DNA from: Streptomyces xanthophaeus
GTDB taxonomy: Bacteria; Actinomycetota; Actinomycetes; Streptomycetales; Streptomycetaceae
Direction of reading: 5' to 3'
DNA: 64,000 bases
NCBI RefSeq assembly: GCF_030440515.1
Contig: NZ_CP076543.1
Coordinates: 3,286,001-3,350,000, forward strand
This document shows, piece after piece, positions 25,848 through 34,761 of the stretch; positions within the stretch are counted from its first letter, which is position 1; each line of letters begins with the position of its first letter. Under the pieces are notes generated by a model. It was given only the letters and a program-made list of their open reading frames with translations. It was not told where the DNA came from and did no database searches. The position numbers and the translations under genes are program-made.

Positions 25848-26103
25848 GAAGCCTCGTGCCCGGGGCCAGGAGGTGTCTTGTCGGCCGAGCCCGGCCTGAC
25901 CGGCACGGCGCTCTCCAGAGGTCCGACAGCGGTCCGAAGTAATGGGCGCGGGCAGGGCCGGGGGAACGTGCCCCGCCCGCGCCGGTTGCGCAGAGCCCAG
26001 GGGTACGGGGGGAACCCCGGCTCATGCGCGGCCGATGACCAGTCGGCTCGATATGTACTGCGCCGCCGGTTCGAAAAGTGTTACAGGCAGGTCAGCACAT
26101 GTG

Positions 26104-27132
26104 TCAGCGGCCGGTGCGCACGTCGGCCGAACCCCGCGGAACCGACGGCGTCAGGGTCGGCGCCCTGAGCGTCCCGCCCAGCTGGCTGTCGCGCTTGCCG
26201 CCGCCGGAGCCCCCGTCGTCGAGGACCGACTTGCAGTAGTCCGGGATCCGGGTGAGGCCGTTGGCCAGGCGCGAGAGCCGCTCACGGCGGGCCTCGTCGA
26301 GCCGGCCCGCCTTGAACTCCGTGCAGAGGTCGGCGACCTTGAGACGGGTCTCGCCGTCGCGGTCGCGGTCCTTGCCGCCCGTGTCGCCGCCGCCGAAGGT
26401 GTCCCGGTCGCCGTCCTTGCCGCCGATGCCGCCCGTGGCTCCCGTGCCGCCCTGGAGGTCCTTGCCCGGGCCTGCCGTCGCCGACGAACCCGAGGAGGTG
26501 CCGGCGCCCGCGCCGGTCCCGGGTGTCGCGGCACGTCCGTCCGTACCGGGCGGCTGCGCCGTACCCGTGGCGGCCGTCGCATTCGAGCCACTCGGCAGCG
26601 GGGTGGGCGTCGGCTTCGGACCGGCGCTCGGAGCTCCGCTGCCGATGCCCGGGGCCGGGTCCTCGCCGGCGCTCACGGACATCGCAGGACCGGGTCCCGC
26701 GCTGTCGTGCCGGGACCGCTCCAGCAGTCCGGCGCCCGCCGCGGCGGCCAGTCCGCCGACGGCGACACTGGCCAGGGCCGCCGCCAGACCGAAGCTCACG
26801 GCCCGGCGGCGCCGGGGGGCGGGCGCGGGGACGACGCGGCCGAGGTCGATCAGGGGTTCGGCGAACGCGGCCGCCACAGGAGGCGCCGCGGAAGGGCGCG
26901 CGCCACCGCGCGCCGTACGGAAGGCAGCCATCGCCGCGGCTTCACCGGGCAGTTCCGTGCCCGCGTGCAGCGATCCGTTCACGCCACCCAGGGCGTCCAG
27001 GGCGGCACGCAGCCGGGCGGCCTCGTCGCGGGCACGCTGATCGGCGGCCGGTCCCACAGGTTCCACCGGTTCGCCGCGCAGCAGTTTTTCCGCAGCGGCT
27101 TCGTCCAGCCACCTGTTGCGCTCGTCGGCCAT
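26104..27132 (-). CDS. Probable anti-sigma factor, single-pass membrane protein
   Basis: A 342-residue protein beginning at ATG 27132 (MADERNRWLDEAAAEKLL). Residues about 1-105 would be cytosolic and could hold the sigma-binding helices; one hydrophobic segment (about 110-136, SFGLAAALASVAVGGLA) crosses the membrane; the remaining 200 residues are an extracytoplasmic Gly/Ser/Pro/Asp-rich tail with two cysteines (LCTEF and DYCKS). I do not see the HxxxCxxC of zinc anti-sigma factors. It overlaps the sigma gene at TGATG with AGAAGGA in front, so the two are translated together. Role inferred from position. Confidence 0.75.
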   Translation of the reverse strand: MADERNRWLDEAAAEKLLRGEPVEPVGPAADQRARDEAARLRAALDALGGVNGSLHAGTELPGEAAAMAAFRTARGGARPSAAPPVAAAFAEPLIDLGRVVPAPAPRRRRAVSFGLAAALASVAVGGLAAAAGAGLLERSRHDSAGPGPAMSVSAGEDPAPGIGSGAPSAGPKPTPTPLPSGSNATAATGTAQPPGTDGRAATPGTGAGAGTSSGSSATAGPGKDLQGGTGATGGIGGKDGDRDTFGGGDTGGKDRDRDGETRLKVADLCTEFKAGRLDEARRERLSRLANGLTRIPDYCKSVLDDGGSGGGKRDSQLGGTLRAPTLTPSVPRGSADVRTGR

Positions 27133-27893
27133 CACATGTCCTTCTGCGTCCGCCAACGTGAATCCGTCACACCGGTTTGTTCTGCGAAGCCCCCGCTCCG
27201 GCCACGCTGCGCGGGTACGGCGTCGAGATCCCTCCCGCCCCCGCCGCCCCATGCCTGGCCACGGGCATTATGGCCGACCGCCGGGCCCGCATCGGAGCCG
27301 GTGTCCGGGTCCGGCTCGGAGCCGCCCTCCGGGCCGAGCAGCTCGGCCAGCTTCTTCAGGCCCCGGTGGGCCGCGGTCCGTACGGCGCCGGGCCGCTTGC
27401 CCAGGGTCTCGGCCGCGCTCTTGGCGTCCAGCCCGACCACGACGCGCAGGACGACGGCCTCGGCCTGGTCCTGCGGAAGCTGCGCGATGAGCGCCATGGT
27501 CCGCCCGGTGGAGAGGGACTCCATGGCCGCGCCGGCGGTGTCGCACTCGGCGGCCCAGCTCGTCAGCTCGGTGTCGTCGCCGCCGATGGCGGGGCGGCGG
27601 CCGCGCATGCGGATGTGGTCGAGGGCACGGTTGCGGGCGATGCGGGCCGCCCAGCCGCGGAAGCGGTCGGCGTCGCCGGTGAAGGAGTCGAGGTCGCGGG
27701 CGATCTGCAGCCAGGCCTCCGAAGTCACGTCCTCGGCGTCGCCGTCCCCGACGAGCGTGCGTACGTATCCCAGCAGCCGTGGGTGCACGGCGCGGTACAC
27801 AGCACGGAACGCGTTCTCGTCGCCGTCCTGTGCCGCGAGCACCGCGGCGGTCAGCTCCGCGTCGTCCCCCAGCAAAGTCCCCAACCCGTTCAC
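27132..27893 (-). CDS. ECF-type RNA polymerase sigma factor
   Basis: A 253-residue sigma factor with region 2 (about residues 25-95: YRAVHPRLLGYVRTLVGD, GDAEDVTSEAWLQIARDL) and region 4 (about 130-185: LPQDQAEAVVLRVVVGLDAK, and AAHRGLKKLAELL). The C-terminal 60 residues are a non-conserved Gly/Asp-rich tail. I place the start at GTG 27893 with AGGA close in front; TTG 27914 is possible but has no ribosome site. It is followed directly by the putative anti-sigma gene, the usual autoregulated pair. The stimulus is unknown. Confidence 0.9.
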   Translation of the reverse strand: MNGLGTLLGDDAELTAAVLAAQDGDENAFRAVYRAVHPRLLGYVRTLVGDGDAEDVTSEAWLQIARDLDSFTGDADRFRGWAARIARNRALDHIRMRGRRPAIGGDDTELTSWAAECDTAGAAMESLSTGRTMALIAQLPQDQAEAVVLRVVVGLDAKSAAETLGKRPGAVRTAAHRGLKKLAELLGPEGGSEPDPDTGSDAGPAVGHNARGQAWGGGGGRDLDAVPAQRGRSGGFAEQTGVTDSRWRTQKDM

Positions 27894-28215
27894 TGTCCTG
27901 TACGTGTGGCGCAAATCAGCACGTTACGGCTTTCAAGCACCTCTCGTCCACGAGTGATACAACGCGCAACCAATCCTGTGCGGAGCGAGGTGTGACACAA
28001 AACGCACCCGAGGCGCTGACATGGGTACGGGCTTGTCGCACGAGCCCGTGACGGATGGCGGCCGGGGCCTCTCCTGTGGGGGGTGGCGGCCTCGGTCGCC
28101 CTCCCCTTCCCGGGGCCCTCACCATGCCTGCCCGTGGCGCTCACGTCATCCTTTCGGCTCACTTCCGGGTGAAATCCCCGAATCGGTACGACACACCCTG
28201 CCCTGCGTCGATAGC
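27894..28215. other. 322-bp divergent intergenic region
   Basis: It carries the promoters of the sigma gene and of the OHCU-decarboxylase-like gene. I see a 9-bp hairpin (28027-28035 with 28041-28049, ACGGGCTTG/CGAGCCCGT) and, on the minus strand, TTGGTTG and TATCACT that might be promoter elements. No conserved RNA or gene is evident. Confidence 0.5.
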
Positions 28216-28848
28216 GTGGCGGTACACCCCCGCCGCGCCCCGAGGAGCCCCCTGCTGTCCAGCCACCTTCCGGCACAGGCCCCAGGGCGCACCTCCCGGA
28301 CCGGAACCGGGGGAGGTCCCGGCCCTTCCCACGGCTTCGGACTGGCCCGTTTCAACGCCCTGTCCCCCGAAGCCGCCCGGGCCGTCCTGCTGCACTGCTG
28401 CGGAAGCCGACGCTGGGCGCACCGGGTGGCGGCCCACCGCCCCTACCCGGATACCGGGTCCCTCATCGCCGCCGCCGACGAGGCCTCGTACGACCTCTCG
28501 CAGGGCGATCTGACCGAGGCGCTGGCCGCGGAGTGCTCGGCGGAGCTGGACCACGGGGCTCCGTACGCCGCACTGCTGGCCCTCGACGCGGCCCACGCGG
28601 AGTACGAACGGAAGTTCGGCCACGCCTTCGTGATCTGCCTCGACGGACACCCTCCGGAGGAGCAGGCCGACCAGCTGCTGGGCGCGATCCGCCGGCGGAT
28701 GGGCCACGAGGTCGACGAGGAGCGCTCGATCTCCGCGGACGAGCTGCGCCGTGTCGCACAGTCCCGGCTCCGGGATCTGACACGCTGGCTGACCTCGCCG
28801 GATGGGCTGACTGCCACGGAAATCGGGCTATTCGCCCCTGTGGGATAG
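28216..28848 (+). CDS. OHCU decarboxylase-like protein (uraD family)
   Basis: The last 175 residues match the family of 2-oxo-4-hydroxy-4-carboxy-5-ureidoimidazoline (OHCU) decarboxylases, which finish conversion of urate to S-allantoin: RFNALSPEAARAVLLHCCGS, then the YPDTGSLIAAADEASYDL segment and the FGHAFVICLDG end motif, in helical order. The usual HPxxG-type active-site motif is altered to AHRPYPDTG, so activity is uncertain. The start is unclear: GTG 28216 is canonical, but CTG 28255 has GAGGAG at good distance. No other urate gene is near; it precedes sdhC by 150 bp. Confidence 0.8.
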   Translation: MAVHPRRAPRSPLLSSHLPAQAPGRTSRTGTGGGPGPSHGFGLARFNALSPEAARAVLLHCCGSRRWAHRVAAHRPYPDTGSLIAAADEASYDLSQGDLTEALAAECSAELDHGAPYAALLALDAAHAEYERKFGHAFVICLDGHPPEEQADQLLGAIRRRMGHEVDEERSISADELRRVAQSRLRDLTRWLTSPDGLTATEIGLFAPVG

Positions 28849-29000
28849 CCCGTACGTGCCTGTTTGATCACACCGATGGCCCCCGCGCAAGGGAACCGAC
28901 AAAGCGTCGCTACGATGTCCGGGGCCGGAGGACCGTACCCGGCCGGGCCCGACCGACAAAGAAGCCGGCTGGCCCCCGCCCCGCTTCCGGAGGGTTTTCC

Positions 29001-29381
29001 GTGCCGGCTGGAACGTTGTACCGCGGCCGGGAAGGAATGTGGTCCTGGGTGGCTCATCGAGTCACCGGCGTCCTCATTTTCTTCTTCCTGTTCGTACACG
29101 TCCTCGACACCGCTCTCGTTCGCGTCTCCCCCGAGGCGTACGACGATGTCGTGGCTACCTACAAGACTCCGATCGTCGCGCTGCTGGAGTACGGCCTCGT
29201 CGCCGCCATCCTCTTCCACGCGCTCAACGGTCTCCGTGTCATCGCCGTGGACTTCTGGTCCAAGGGCCCGCGCTACCAGAAGCAGATGCTCTGGACCGTC
29301 GTGGTCACCTGGATCGTGCTGATGGGCGGGGCTCTGTACCCCGTCCTGGGCCACGCCTACCTTGAACTGTTCGGGAAGTGA
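29001..29381 (+). CDS. sdhC: Succinate dehydrogenase cytochrome b subunit
   Basis: A 126-residue subunit with three membrane helices and haem-binding-type histidines in FVHVLDT and FHALNGLR. It anchors the SdhA/SdhB catalytic dimer and passes electrons to menaquinone. GTG 29001 has GGAGGG upstream. It is the first gene of the operon sdhCDAB. The 150-bp leader region contains TACGAT (about 28911) as a possible -10 box. Confidence 0.94.
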   Translation: MPAGTLYRGREGMWSWVAHRVTGVLIFFFLFVHVLDTALVRVSPEAYDDVVATYKTPIVALLEYGLVAAILFHALNGLRVIAVDFWSKGPRYQKQMLWTVVVTWIVLMGGALYPVLGHAYLELFGK

Positions 29382-29386
29382 CACGC

Positions 29387-29869
29387 ATGTCTTCTGACAC
29401 TTCTTTCGAAAAGGGCGTCGGTGACGTGGAGGGCGTGTCCCTCTACGACGTCGACAACCCGGCGCCGTACATCGAGGCCCCGCGCAAGCGGACCGGCAAG
29501 ACCCCGCGCTCGACCCGCGGGAACTTCGAGATGGTCGCGTGGCTCTTCATGCGCCTCTCGGGCATCGTGCTCGTCGTCCTGGTCATCGGCCACCTGCTGA
29601 TCCAGCTGGTGCTCGACGGCGGCGTGTCCAAGATCGGCTTCGCCTTCGTGGCCGGCCGCTGGGCGTCCCCGTTCTGGCAGGTCTGGGACCTGCTGATGCT
29701 GTGGCTGGCCATGCTGCACGGCGCCAACGGTCTGCGTACCGTCATCAACGACTACGCGGAGCGTGCCAACACGCGGCTGTGGCTGAAGGGCCTGCTCTAC
29801 ACCGCCACGGTGTTCACCATCCTTCTGGGCACGCTGGTGATCTTCACCTTCGACCCGAACATCCGCTAG
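29387..29869 (+). CDS. sdhD: Succinate dehydrogenase hydrophobic anchor subunit
   Basis: A 160-residue membrane anchor with a 50-residue soluble N-terminus and three membrane helices; LHGANGLRTVINDYAE is the family signature with the haem/quinone-site histidine. ATG 29387 is preferred; GTG 29378 overlaps the sdhC stop. Second gene of sdhCDAB; together with SdhC it forms the quinone site. Confidence 0.93.
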   Translation: MSSDTSFEKGVGDVEGVSLYDVDNPAPYIEAPRKRTGKTPRSTRGNFEMVAWLFMRLSGIVLVVLVIGHLLIQLVLDGGVSKIGFAFVAGRWASPFWQVWDLLMLWLAMLHGANGLRTVINDYAERANTRLWLKGLLYTATVFTILLGTLVIFTFDPNIR

Positions 29870-29892
29870 GCAACGGGGCTGAGGCGAAACCA

Positions 29893-31647
29893 ATGAAGAT
29901 CCACAAGTACGACACCGTCATCGTCGGCGCGGGCGGCGCGGGCATGCGCGCCGCCATCGAGTCGACGAAGCGCAGCCGCACCGCGGTGCTGACGAAGCTC
30001 TACCCGACCCGCTCCCACACGGGCGCCGCGCAGGGCGGCATGGCCGCCGCGCTGGCCAACGTGGAAGAGGACAACTGGGAGTGGCACACCTTCGACACGG
30101 TCAAGGGCGGTGACTACCTGGTCGACCAGGACGCCGCCGAGATCCTGGCGAAGGAGGCCATCGACGCGGTCCTCGACCTGGAGAAGATGGGCCTGCCGTT
30201 CAACCGCACCCCGGACGGCACCATCGACCAGCGCCGCTTCGGCGGTCACTCGCGCAACCACGGCGAGGCCCCGGTCCGCCGGTCCTGCTACGCCGCGGAC
30301 CGCACCGGTCACATGATCCTCCAGACGCTGTACCAGAACTGCGTCAAGGAGGGCGTGGAGTTCTTCAACGAGTTCTACGTCCTGGACCAGCTCCTGGTCG
30401 AGGAGGACGGCGTCAAGAAGTCGGCCGGTGTGGTCGCGTACGAGCTCGCCACCGGCGAGATCCACGTGTTCCAGGCCAAGGCCGTCATCTACGCCTCCGG
30501 CGGCACCGGCAAGTTCTTCAAGGTGACCTCCAACGCGCACACCCTCACGGGTGACGGCCAGGCGGCCTGCTACCGCCGCGGCCTGCCGCTGGAGGACATG
30601 GAGTTCTTCCAGTTCCACCCGACGGGCATCTGGCGCATGGGCATCCTGCTGACGGAGGGCGCCCGCGGTGAGGGCGGCATCCTCCGCAACAAGGACGGCG
30701 AGCGCTTCATGGAGAAGTACGCGCCGGTCATGAAGGACCTCGCGTCCCGTGACGTCGTCTCGCGCTCCATCTACACCGAGATCCGTGAGGGCCGCGGCTG
30801 CGGTCCCGCCGGTGACCACGTGTACCTGGACCTGACGCACCTGCCGCCGGAGCAGCTCGACGCGAAGCTCCCGGACATCACCGAGTTCGCGCGCACCTAC
30901 CTGGGCATCGAGCCGTACACGGACCCGATCCCGATCCAGCCCACCGCGCACTACGCCATGGGCGGCATCCCGACCAACGTCGAGGGTGAGGTCCTCAGCG
31001 ACAACACCACCGTCGTCCCGGGCCTGTACGCGGCCGGCGAGGTCGCGTGCGTGTCGGTGCACGGCGCGAACCGCCTCGGCACCAACTCGCTGCTGGACAT
31101 CAACGTCTTCGGCAAGCGCTCCGGCATCGCCGCGGCCAGGTACTCCCAGGAGAACGACTACGTCGAGCTCCCGGAGAACCCGGCGCAGCAGGTCGTCGAC
31201 CTCGTCGAGCACCTGCGCAACTCCACGGGCAACGAGCGGGTCGCCGACCTGCGTCTGGAGCTCCAGGAGACGATGGACGCGTGCGTGATGGTGTTCCGTA
31301 CGGAGCAGACCATCAAGACCGCGGTCGAGAAGATCGCAGAGCTGCGCGAGCGCTACAAGAACGTGTCCGTCCAGGACAAGGGCAAGCGCTTCAACACGGA
31401 CCTGCTGGAGGCCATCGAGCTGGGCAACCTGCTCGACCTGGCCGAGGTCATGGCCGTGTCCGCGCTGGCGCGCAAGGAGTCCCGCGGCGGTCACTACCGC
31501 GAGGACTACCCGAACCGCGACGACGTCAACTTCATGCGCCACACCATGGCGTACCGCGAGGTCGGCGACGACGGCAAGGACTCCGTCCGGCTGGACTACA
31601 AGCCCGTCGTCGTCACCCGCTACCAGCCGATGGAGCGTAAGTACTGA
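29893..31647 (+). CDS. sdhA: Succinate dehydrogenase flavoprotein subunit
   Basis: A 584-residue flavoprotein that oxidises succinate to fumarate. The FAD-binding GAGGAGMRAA near residue 12, the His of SHTGAAQGGM that carries covalent FAD, and the active-site region RFGGHSRNHGEAPVRRSCYA are all present, as are the HPTGIW and GGIPTN motifs. Length is normal. It starts 23 bp after sdhD and its stop overlaps sdhB in TGATG, so the catalytic subunits are translationally coupled. Confidence 0.98.
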   Translation: MKIHKYDTVIVGAGGAGMRAAIESTKRSRTAVLTKLYPTRSHTGAAQGGMAAALANVEEDNWEWHTFDTVKGGDYLVDQDAAEILAKEAIDAVLDLEKMGLPFNRTPDGTIDQRRFGGHSRNHGEAPVRRSCYAADRTGHMILQTLYQNCVKEGVEFFNEFYVLDQLLVEEDGVKKSAGVVAYELATGEIHVFQAKAVIYASGGTGKFFKVTSNAHTLTGDGQAACYRRGLPLEDMEFFQFHPTGIWRMGILLTEGARGEGGILRNKDGERFMEKYAPVMKDLASRDVVSRSIYTEIREGRGCGPAGDHVYLDLTHLPPEQLDAKLPDITEFARTYLGIEPYTDPIPIQPTAHYAMGGIPTNVEGEVLSDNTTVVPGLYAAGEVACVSVHGANRLGTNSLLDINVFGKRSGIAAARYSQENDYVELPENPAQQVVDLVEHLRNSTGNERVADLRLELQETMDACVMVFRTEQTIKTAVEKIAELRERYKNVSVQDKGKRFNTDLLEAIELGNLLDLAEVMAVSALARKESRGGHYREDYPNRDDVNFMRHTMAYREVGDDGKDSVRLDYKPVVVTRYQPMERKY

Positions 31648-32405
31648 TGGCCACCCCCACCCTGGACAAGATGGAGGCGGCGGCCGCCGCCTCGCCGTTC
31701 ATCACGGTCACCTTCCGGATCCGCCGCTTCAACCCGGAGATCTCCGAGGAGTCGACCTGGCAGGATTTCCAGGTCGAGATCGACCCGAAGGAGCGCGTGC
31801 TCGACGGTCTCCACAAGATCAAGTGGGACCTCGACGGCACGCTGACCTTCCGCCGCTCGTGCGCGCACGGCATCTGCGGCTCCGACGCGATGCGGATCAA
31901 CGGCAAGAACAGGCTCGCCTGCAAGACGCTGATCAAGGACATCAACCCGGAGAAGCCGATCACCGTCGAGGCCATCAAGGGCCTCACGGTGATGAAGGAC
32001 CTTGTCGTCGACATGGAGCCCTTCTTCCAGGCGTACCGCGACGTCATGCCGTTCCTGGTCACCAAGGGCAACGAGCCGACGCGCGAGCGTCTGCAGTCCG
32101 CCGAGGACCGCGAGCGCTTCGACGACACCACCAAGTGCATCCTGTGCGCCGCGTGCACGTCCTCGTGCCCGGTGTTCTGGAACGACGGCCAGTACTTCGG
32201 CCCGGCGGCGATCGTCAACGCGCACCGCTTCATCTTCGACTCGCGTGACGAGGCCGGCGAGCAGCGGCTGGAGATCCTGAACGACAAGGACGGCGTGTGG
32301 CGCTGCCGCACGACCTTCAACTGCACCGACGCGTGCCCGCGTGGCATCGAGGTCACGAAGGCGATCCAGGAAGTCAAGCGCGCACTGATCACGCGCCGCT
32401 TCTAG
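31647..32405 (+). CDS. sdhB: Succinate dehydrogenase iron-sulfur subunit
   Basis: A 252-residue protein carrying the three clusters: [2Fe-2S] ligands in RRSCAHGICGSDAM plus LACK, [4Fe-4S] in CILCAACTSSCP, and [3Fe-4S] in the later CTDACPRGIEV stretch. It transfers electrons from FAD to the membrane subunits. Start ATG 31647 overlaps sdhA; it is the last gene, followed by a strong terminator. Confidence 0.98.
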   Translation: MATPTLDKMEAAAAASPFITVTFRIRRFNPEISEESTWQDFQVEIDPKERVLDGLHKIKWDLDGTLTFRRSCAHGICGSDAMRINGKNRLACKTLIKDINPEKPITVEAIKGLTVMKDLVVDMEPFFQAYRDVMPFLVTKGNEPTRERLQSAEDRERFDDTTKCILCAACTSSCPVFWNDGQYFGPAAIVNAHRFIFDSRDEAGEQRLEILNDKDGVWRCRTTFNCTDACPRGIEVTKAIQEVKRALITRRF

Positions 32406-32435
32406 CCTTCTCGACGCGCTCCGTCCGTCGGTCTC

Positions 32436-32468
32436 GGCCCCGTCCCCGGTTCTTCCGGGGGCGGGGCC
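32436..32468 (+). terminator. Terminator of sdhCDAB
   Basis: GGCCCCGTCCCCGG pairs with CCGGGGGCGGGGCC (14 bp, one wobble) around TTCTT. It lies 30 bp after the sdhB stop and just before the convergent DUF4132 stop. Confidence 0.85.
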
Positions 32469-32480
32469 TTCGCCGTTCCC

Positions 32481-34631
32481 TCAGGGCATCGGCGGCGGAG
32501 CCGGCCGGTGATCGGGGACGCCGGGGCCGCCGTCGTCGGCCCGGGCCGGATCGCTGCCGATGCCGGCCACGCCGACGAAGAGGCCGACGTCCCGCAGCAC
32601 CTCGCTCAGCACCAGCGCCGGTATCTCCGTGAGCGCCAGCGGGCCGACGGGGCCTTGGCCGTCGCGCACGCACATCGTGTACGCGCCGCCGTACGCGCCC
32701 TCCTCGTTCTGCGGGGCGCCGATCGGGTAGAAGCGCACCTGGTCGGTCCGCAGCCGCAGGTAACTCCCGGACTCGGTGGTGTCGACCCCGTACTCCTGCC
32801 CGTCGCCCTCGATCCAGTACTCGGCGCGCAGTCCCCAGTGCGGCAGCTCCCGGGTGGCCGGCGGAGCTCCGTCGTCCACGCACAGGCGCAGCTTGTTGCG
32901 CCACCCCCGGGCCGCTGCCAGCGAGTGGAACTGGTGCTGGCGCAGGACGTGCGCGGCGAAGCGGTCGGAGTGGGTGCCCGTGCTGCGCTCGGTGTCGGTC
33001 AGCAGGTACACCTCGCGGTGGGCCTGCTTGAAGGGCTGCGTCACGGCGTACCGCTCCAGCCAGTGCCGCCAGGCGACCACCTCGGCGGGCTCCCGGCCGA
33101 CGGGGTGCCACAGCTCGACGGTGGCGTGCGCGGTGTCCTGGTCCAGGGGGGCGCCCGTGAGCGTGCGCAGCCGCCCGTCCGCGAAGCCGACGGCCGTGCC
33201 GTCCACGGTCCAGATCAGCCGCCGCGCCAGGGTTCCGACCAGCGGGTGGTCGAGGTACCGCACGCGCCAGTGCCCGTACTCCCACCGGCGCAGGGCCAGG
33301 AACTGCCCGTCGAGCCGCTCCGCCTGCGCCGACAGTGCCTTGTCGATGTCCTTGGCCGTGGTCTTGAGCTCCTTGAGCTCCTCGGCGTGGTCCCGGCGCA
33401 CGGTGGCGGGGACGCTCTTGACCTGCTTGCCCGCCGCGTTGCGCCAGCCGACCACGGCCCGGCTCCCGCGCACCTCCAGCAGCGCGGTGGCCTCCCCCAG
33501 CCGGAACGCGGCCCGGCCCACCTCGGTCAACCCGTGTGCGGGGACGGCCAGTTCCTCGATCTCCTCACGGCTGAGGCCGAGCGTGGCGGCCCGCGCACCC
33601 AGGGCCGCGTCGATGAGCTTGGCGGTGCCCTTGTACGTCACCCGGGTACCCAGGCGGGCGAGTTCGGCGAGGGCGGCGTCACCCTCCATGCGGGCCAGGG
33701 AGTTGACGGCGGCGTTGGCCACCTTCGGGTTGCGCGGCCCCATCCCGGCGACCTTGCTCAGCGCGCTCTGCGCCAGTGCGCCGAGCGCGCGGACCGTGCC
33801 GGGGTGCGGCGGGAGGAAGGACAGCAGCCATGCCAGGCCGCGCAGGGCGTTGGCGTTGAAGGGGTCGAAGGCGTTGTTGACGTCCGGTTCGTACGGGCCG
33901 CGCTCCAGCTCGACGGTCCGCGGCCGCCCGACGAGGGCCAGCCAGGCCACCACGGCCTCGCGGGCGTCGTCGCCGCCGAGGCGGCCGAGGAGCGCGCGGC
34001 CGCCTTTCTCCCACGCGGCGGAGGGCTTGGCGGCCCTGGCGGTCAGCGCGTACGCGAGCAGCTCGTGCCACCGCTCGTCCGCCATCGCCCGCTCCGCCCA
34101 TTCCTCACCGGCGTTGAGCACGGGCGTGGTGAGCTGTCCGGCGAGCCGGGCGAGGGTGCCGGCGCCGTCCGCGCCCATGGCGCTGCGCCGGACGGCCGCG
34201 ACGACGGCCGGGGCAATCGTGCGCCCGGTGGCGATCTCGGCCATGGCGAAGGCCTCGTACCGGTCCGCCCACCACAAGCAGTAGGTCCGGGAGATGCGCT
34301 CCAGCTGGGCGGCCCGCTCCTGCGGCAGCGGCAACGCGTCCAGGCCCTCGCCGACGAGCACGATCTGCGTCAGCAGCTTCACCCGCACCGGCTCCGTGTC
34401 GCACTGCCGCCGGTAACGGGCGGCGAACTCCTCCACGAGCAGGCGCCGGTCCCGCTCCGGAAGCCGCCGCATCGCGTCGAGCTGCTCCTCGTAGACGTAG
34501 TTCGGGGTCGAGCGGGCCAGGGCCGTACGGAGGAACCTGCCCGCCACCACCGCGGCGTCCTGCGCGCTGCCGGCGGTCGTCCGCGAGCGGGCCCGGCCGG
34601 TCGGCCCGTCGATGAAGGTCACCATTCCCAT
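32481..34631 (-). CDS. DUF4132-domain protein
   Basis: A 716-residue soluble protein. The N-terminal two thirds are alpha-helical, repeat-like and Ala/Leu-rich; the C-terminal part (about residues 400-690) has the DUF4132 domain, with GSRAVVGWRNAAGKQVKSVP and HPVGREPAEVVAWRHWLE typical of it. The family's function is unknown; it occurs widely in Streptomyces and bacteria with WGR/MolR-type proteins. ATG 34631 is favoured over GTG 34661, but neither has a good ribosome site. It stands alone, divergent from the serine hydrolase. Confidence 0.85.
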   Translation of the reverse strand: MGMVTFIDGPTGRARSRTTAGSAQDAAVVAGRFLRTALARSTPNYVYEEQLDAMRRLPERDRRLLVEEFAARYRRQCDTEPVRVKLLTQIVLVGEGLDALPLPQERAAQLERISRTYCLWWADRYEAFAMAEIATGRTIAPAVVAAVRRSAMGADGAGTLARLAGQLTTPVLNAGEEWAERAMADERWHELLAYALTARAAKPSAAWEKGGRALLGRLGGDDAREAVVAWLALVGRPRTVELERGPYEPDVNNAFDPFNANALRGLAWLLSFLPPHPGTVRALGALAQSALSKVAGMGPRNPKVANAAVNSLARMEGDAALAELARLGTRVTYKGTAKLIDAALGARAATLGLSREEIEELAVPAHGLTEVGRAAFRLGEATALLEVRGSRAVVGWRNAAGKQVKSVPATVRRDHAEELKELKTTAKDIDKALSAQAERLDGQFLALRRWEYGHWRVRYLDHPLVGTLARRLIWTVDGTAVGFADGRLRTLTGAPLDQDTAHATVELWHPVGREPAEVVAWRHWLERYAVTQPFKQAHREVYLLTDTERSTGTHSDRFAAHVLRQHQFHSLAAARGWRNKLRLCVDDGAPPATRELPHWGLRAEYWIEGDGQEYGVDTTESGSYLRLRTDQVRFYPIGAPQNEEGAYGGAYTMCVRDGQGPVGPLALTEIPALVLSEVLRDVGLFVGVAGIGSDPARADDGGPGVPDHRPAPPPMP

Positions 34632-34761
34632 ACGGCCGACAGTAGGGGTGACCACCGACAACGGGCCGTGCGTGCCACCGGCGGCGCTCAGGGGCCCCTC
34701 AGGGTCCGGTGGGGGGCTTCACCCATGGCCGGTGGATCTCGACCGCAGCAGACTCACAGGC

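Noticed and set aside
25980..26035. G-rich patch GGGGTACGGGGGGAACCCC as a c-di-AMP (ydaO) riboswitch
   Set aside because: The second conserved block (GGGGTGAAT-type) and the later stems are missing.
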